Below are positions 63,724 to 64,000 of a DNA stretch of 64,000 nucleotides, one piece after another. Within the stretch, counting starts at the first letter, position 1. Each line of letters opens with the position of its first letter. The notes beneath the pieces are model-generated. The model worked only from the letters and a program-made list of their open reading frames with translations, searched no databases and had not been told where the DNA came from. This DNA is from JAFAXD01 sp963833605 (GTDB taxonomy: Bacteria; Pseudomonadota; Alphaproteobacteria; Rhizobiales; Xanthobacteraceae), in contig CAWHYZ010000008.1 in the NCBI GenBank assembly GCA_963833605.1, positions 124,001 to 188,000 of the forward strand. Direction: 5' to 3'. The translations under genes were made by a program, and so were the position numbers.

Positions 63724-64000
63724 CTACTCGGGTTTGATGTTGGCCGTTCGGATCACCTTGGCCCACTTTTCGGTTTCGTCGGCGAGGAGCTTGCCGAAAT
63801 CGGCCGGCGAGCCGCCAAGCACCGTGCCATCCAGATTGGCAAGTTGCGCCTTGAACTTGGGATCGACGAGCGCGGCGTTGATCTCCTTGTTGAGCCTGTC
63901 GACGATTTCGGCAGGAGTGCTCTTGGGCGCGCCGAGGCCAAAGATTGAGCTTGCTTCGTAGCCGGGGACGAACTCGCCTATCGTTGGGATGTCCGGCAGC
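63724..64000 (-). CDS. Bug/TctC-family binding protein, C-terminal part cut by the window edge
   Basis: The minus strand encodes the last 91 residues of a Bug-type periplasmic binding protein: LPDIPTIGEFVPGYEASSIF, GLGAPKSTPAEIVDRLNKEI, and a tail with GGSPADFGKLLADETEKWAK ending KPE at a TAG (63724-63726). LPDIPT-GE-PGYE is the hallmark late motif of this family. The 5' part lies outside the window. It is distinct from the one at 60933-61922. Confidence 0.9.
   Translation of the reverse strand, partial: LPDIPTIGEFVPGYEASSIFGLGAPKSTPAEIVDRLNKEINAALVDPKFKAQLANLDGTVLGGSPADFGKLLADETEKWAKVIRTANIKPE

Overview
The window reads as a GC-rich alphaproteobacterial chromosome segment, most like Bradyrhizobium and related Hyphomicrobiales. 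The grounds are a cyclic beta-1,2-glucan synthase of the NdvB/ChvB type, a DUF6481 protein, several short hypothetical families common in that group, many Tat-exported binding proteins of the Bug and ABC_sub_bind types, and a Liv transporter. The taxonomic call is inference from gene content. No rRNA or tRNA gene was seen.

Layout. 1-2.8 kb is gene-poor, with small hypothetical and broken genes. 2.8-11.3 kb is one 2,856-residue glucan synthase. 11.6-15.9 kb holds small genes and a minus-strand operon of a two-subunit molybdenum hydroxylase (IorA/IorB type) plus SoxY and SoxZ. 16.1-29.0 kb is a near-continuous minus-strand catabolic operon: cysteine hydrolase, Gfo/Idh/MocA oxidoreductase, LivK-type binding protein, alpha/beta hydrolase, polyamine-type ABC transporter with a DUF1989 protein, RidA, polysaccharide-deacetylase-like protein and an orphan CoxL-type molybdenum hydroxylase. 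A divergent LysR gene (29.2 kb) leads into plus-strand livHMGF, a second RidA and a second orphan CoxL (36.6 kb). Then come asparaginyl-tRNA synthetase, an MBL-fold protein, a BKACE enzyme, a FAD monooxygenase, a lipocalin-like protein, a MetE-like protein and a run of small genes including a cold-shock protein. 46.7-54.0 kb is one giant repeat-rich secreted protein starting with metalloprotease-like domains, followed by a 24-residue-repeat protein. 56.5-58.7 kb carries a four-domain rhodanese and a cysteine-dioxygenase-like protein. The right end has binding-protein genes and remnants and an intact IS1182-type insertion sequence.

Together the 12-42 kb genes look like import and oxidative breakdown of a nitrogen-containing, possibly heterocyclic, compound: uptake by two ABC systems, hydroxylation by molybdenum and FAD enzymes, ring or side-chain hydrolysis, amide hydrolysis, and RidA-type removal of reactive imines. 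The substrate is not shown by the sequence.

The most notable hidden item is at 59,093-59,311: a SelW/Rdx-type thioredoxin-like gene whose CxxC motif reads Cys-Gly-Gln-TGA, with a hairpin just after the TGA that fits the bacterial selenocysteine-insertion element. It is a strong candidate selenoprotein and is invisible to ordinary ORF calling. A second theme is frameshifts: three otherwise intact genes (IorB, CoxL, LysR) are each broken by what looks like one extra A in an AA doublet, and the giant gene by one missing base in a GGC run. Sequencing error or recent decay cannot be told apart here.
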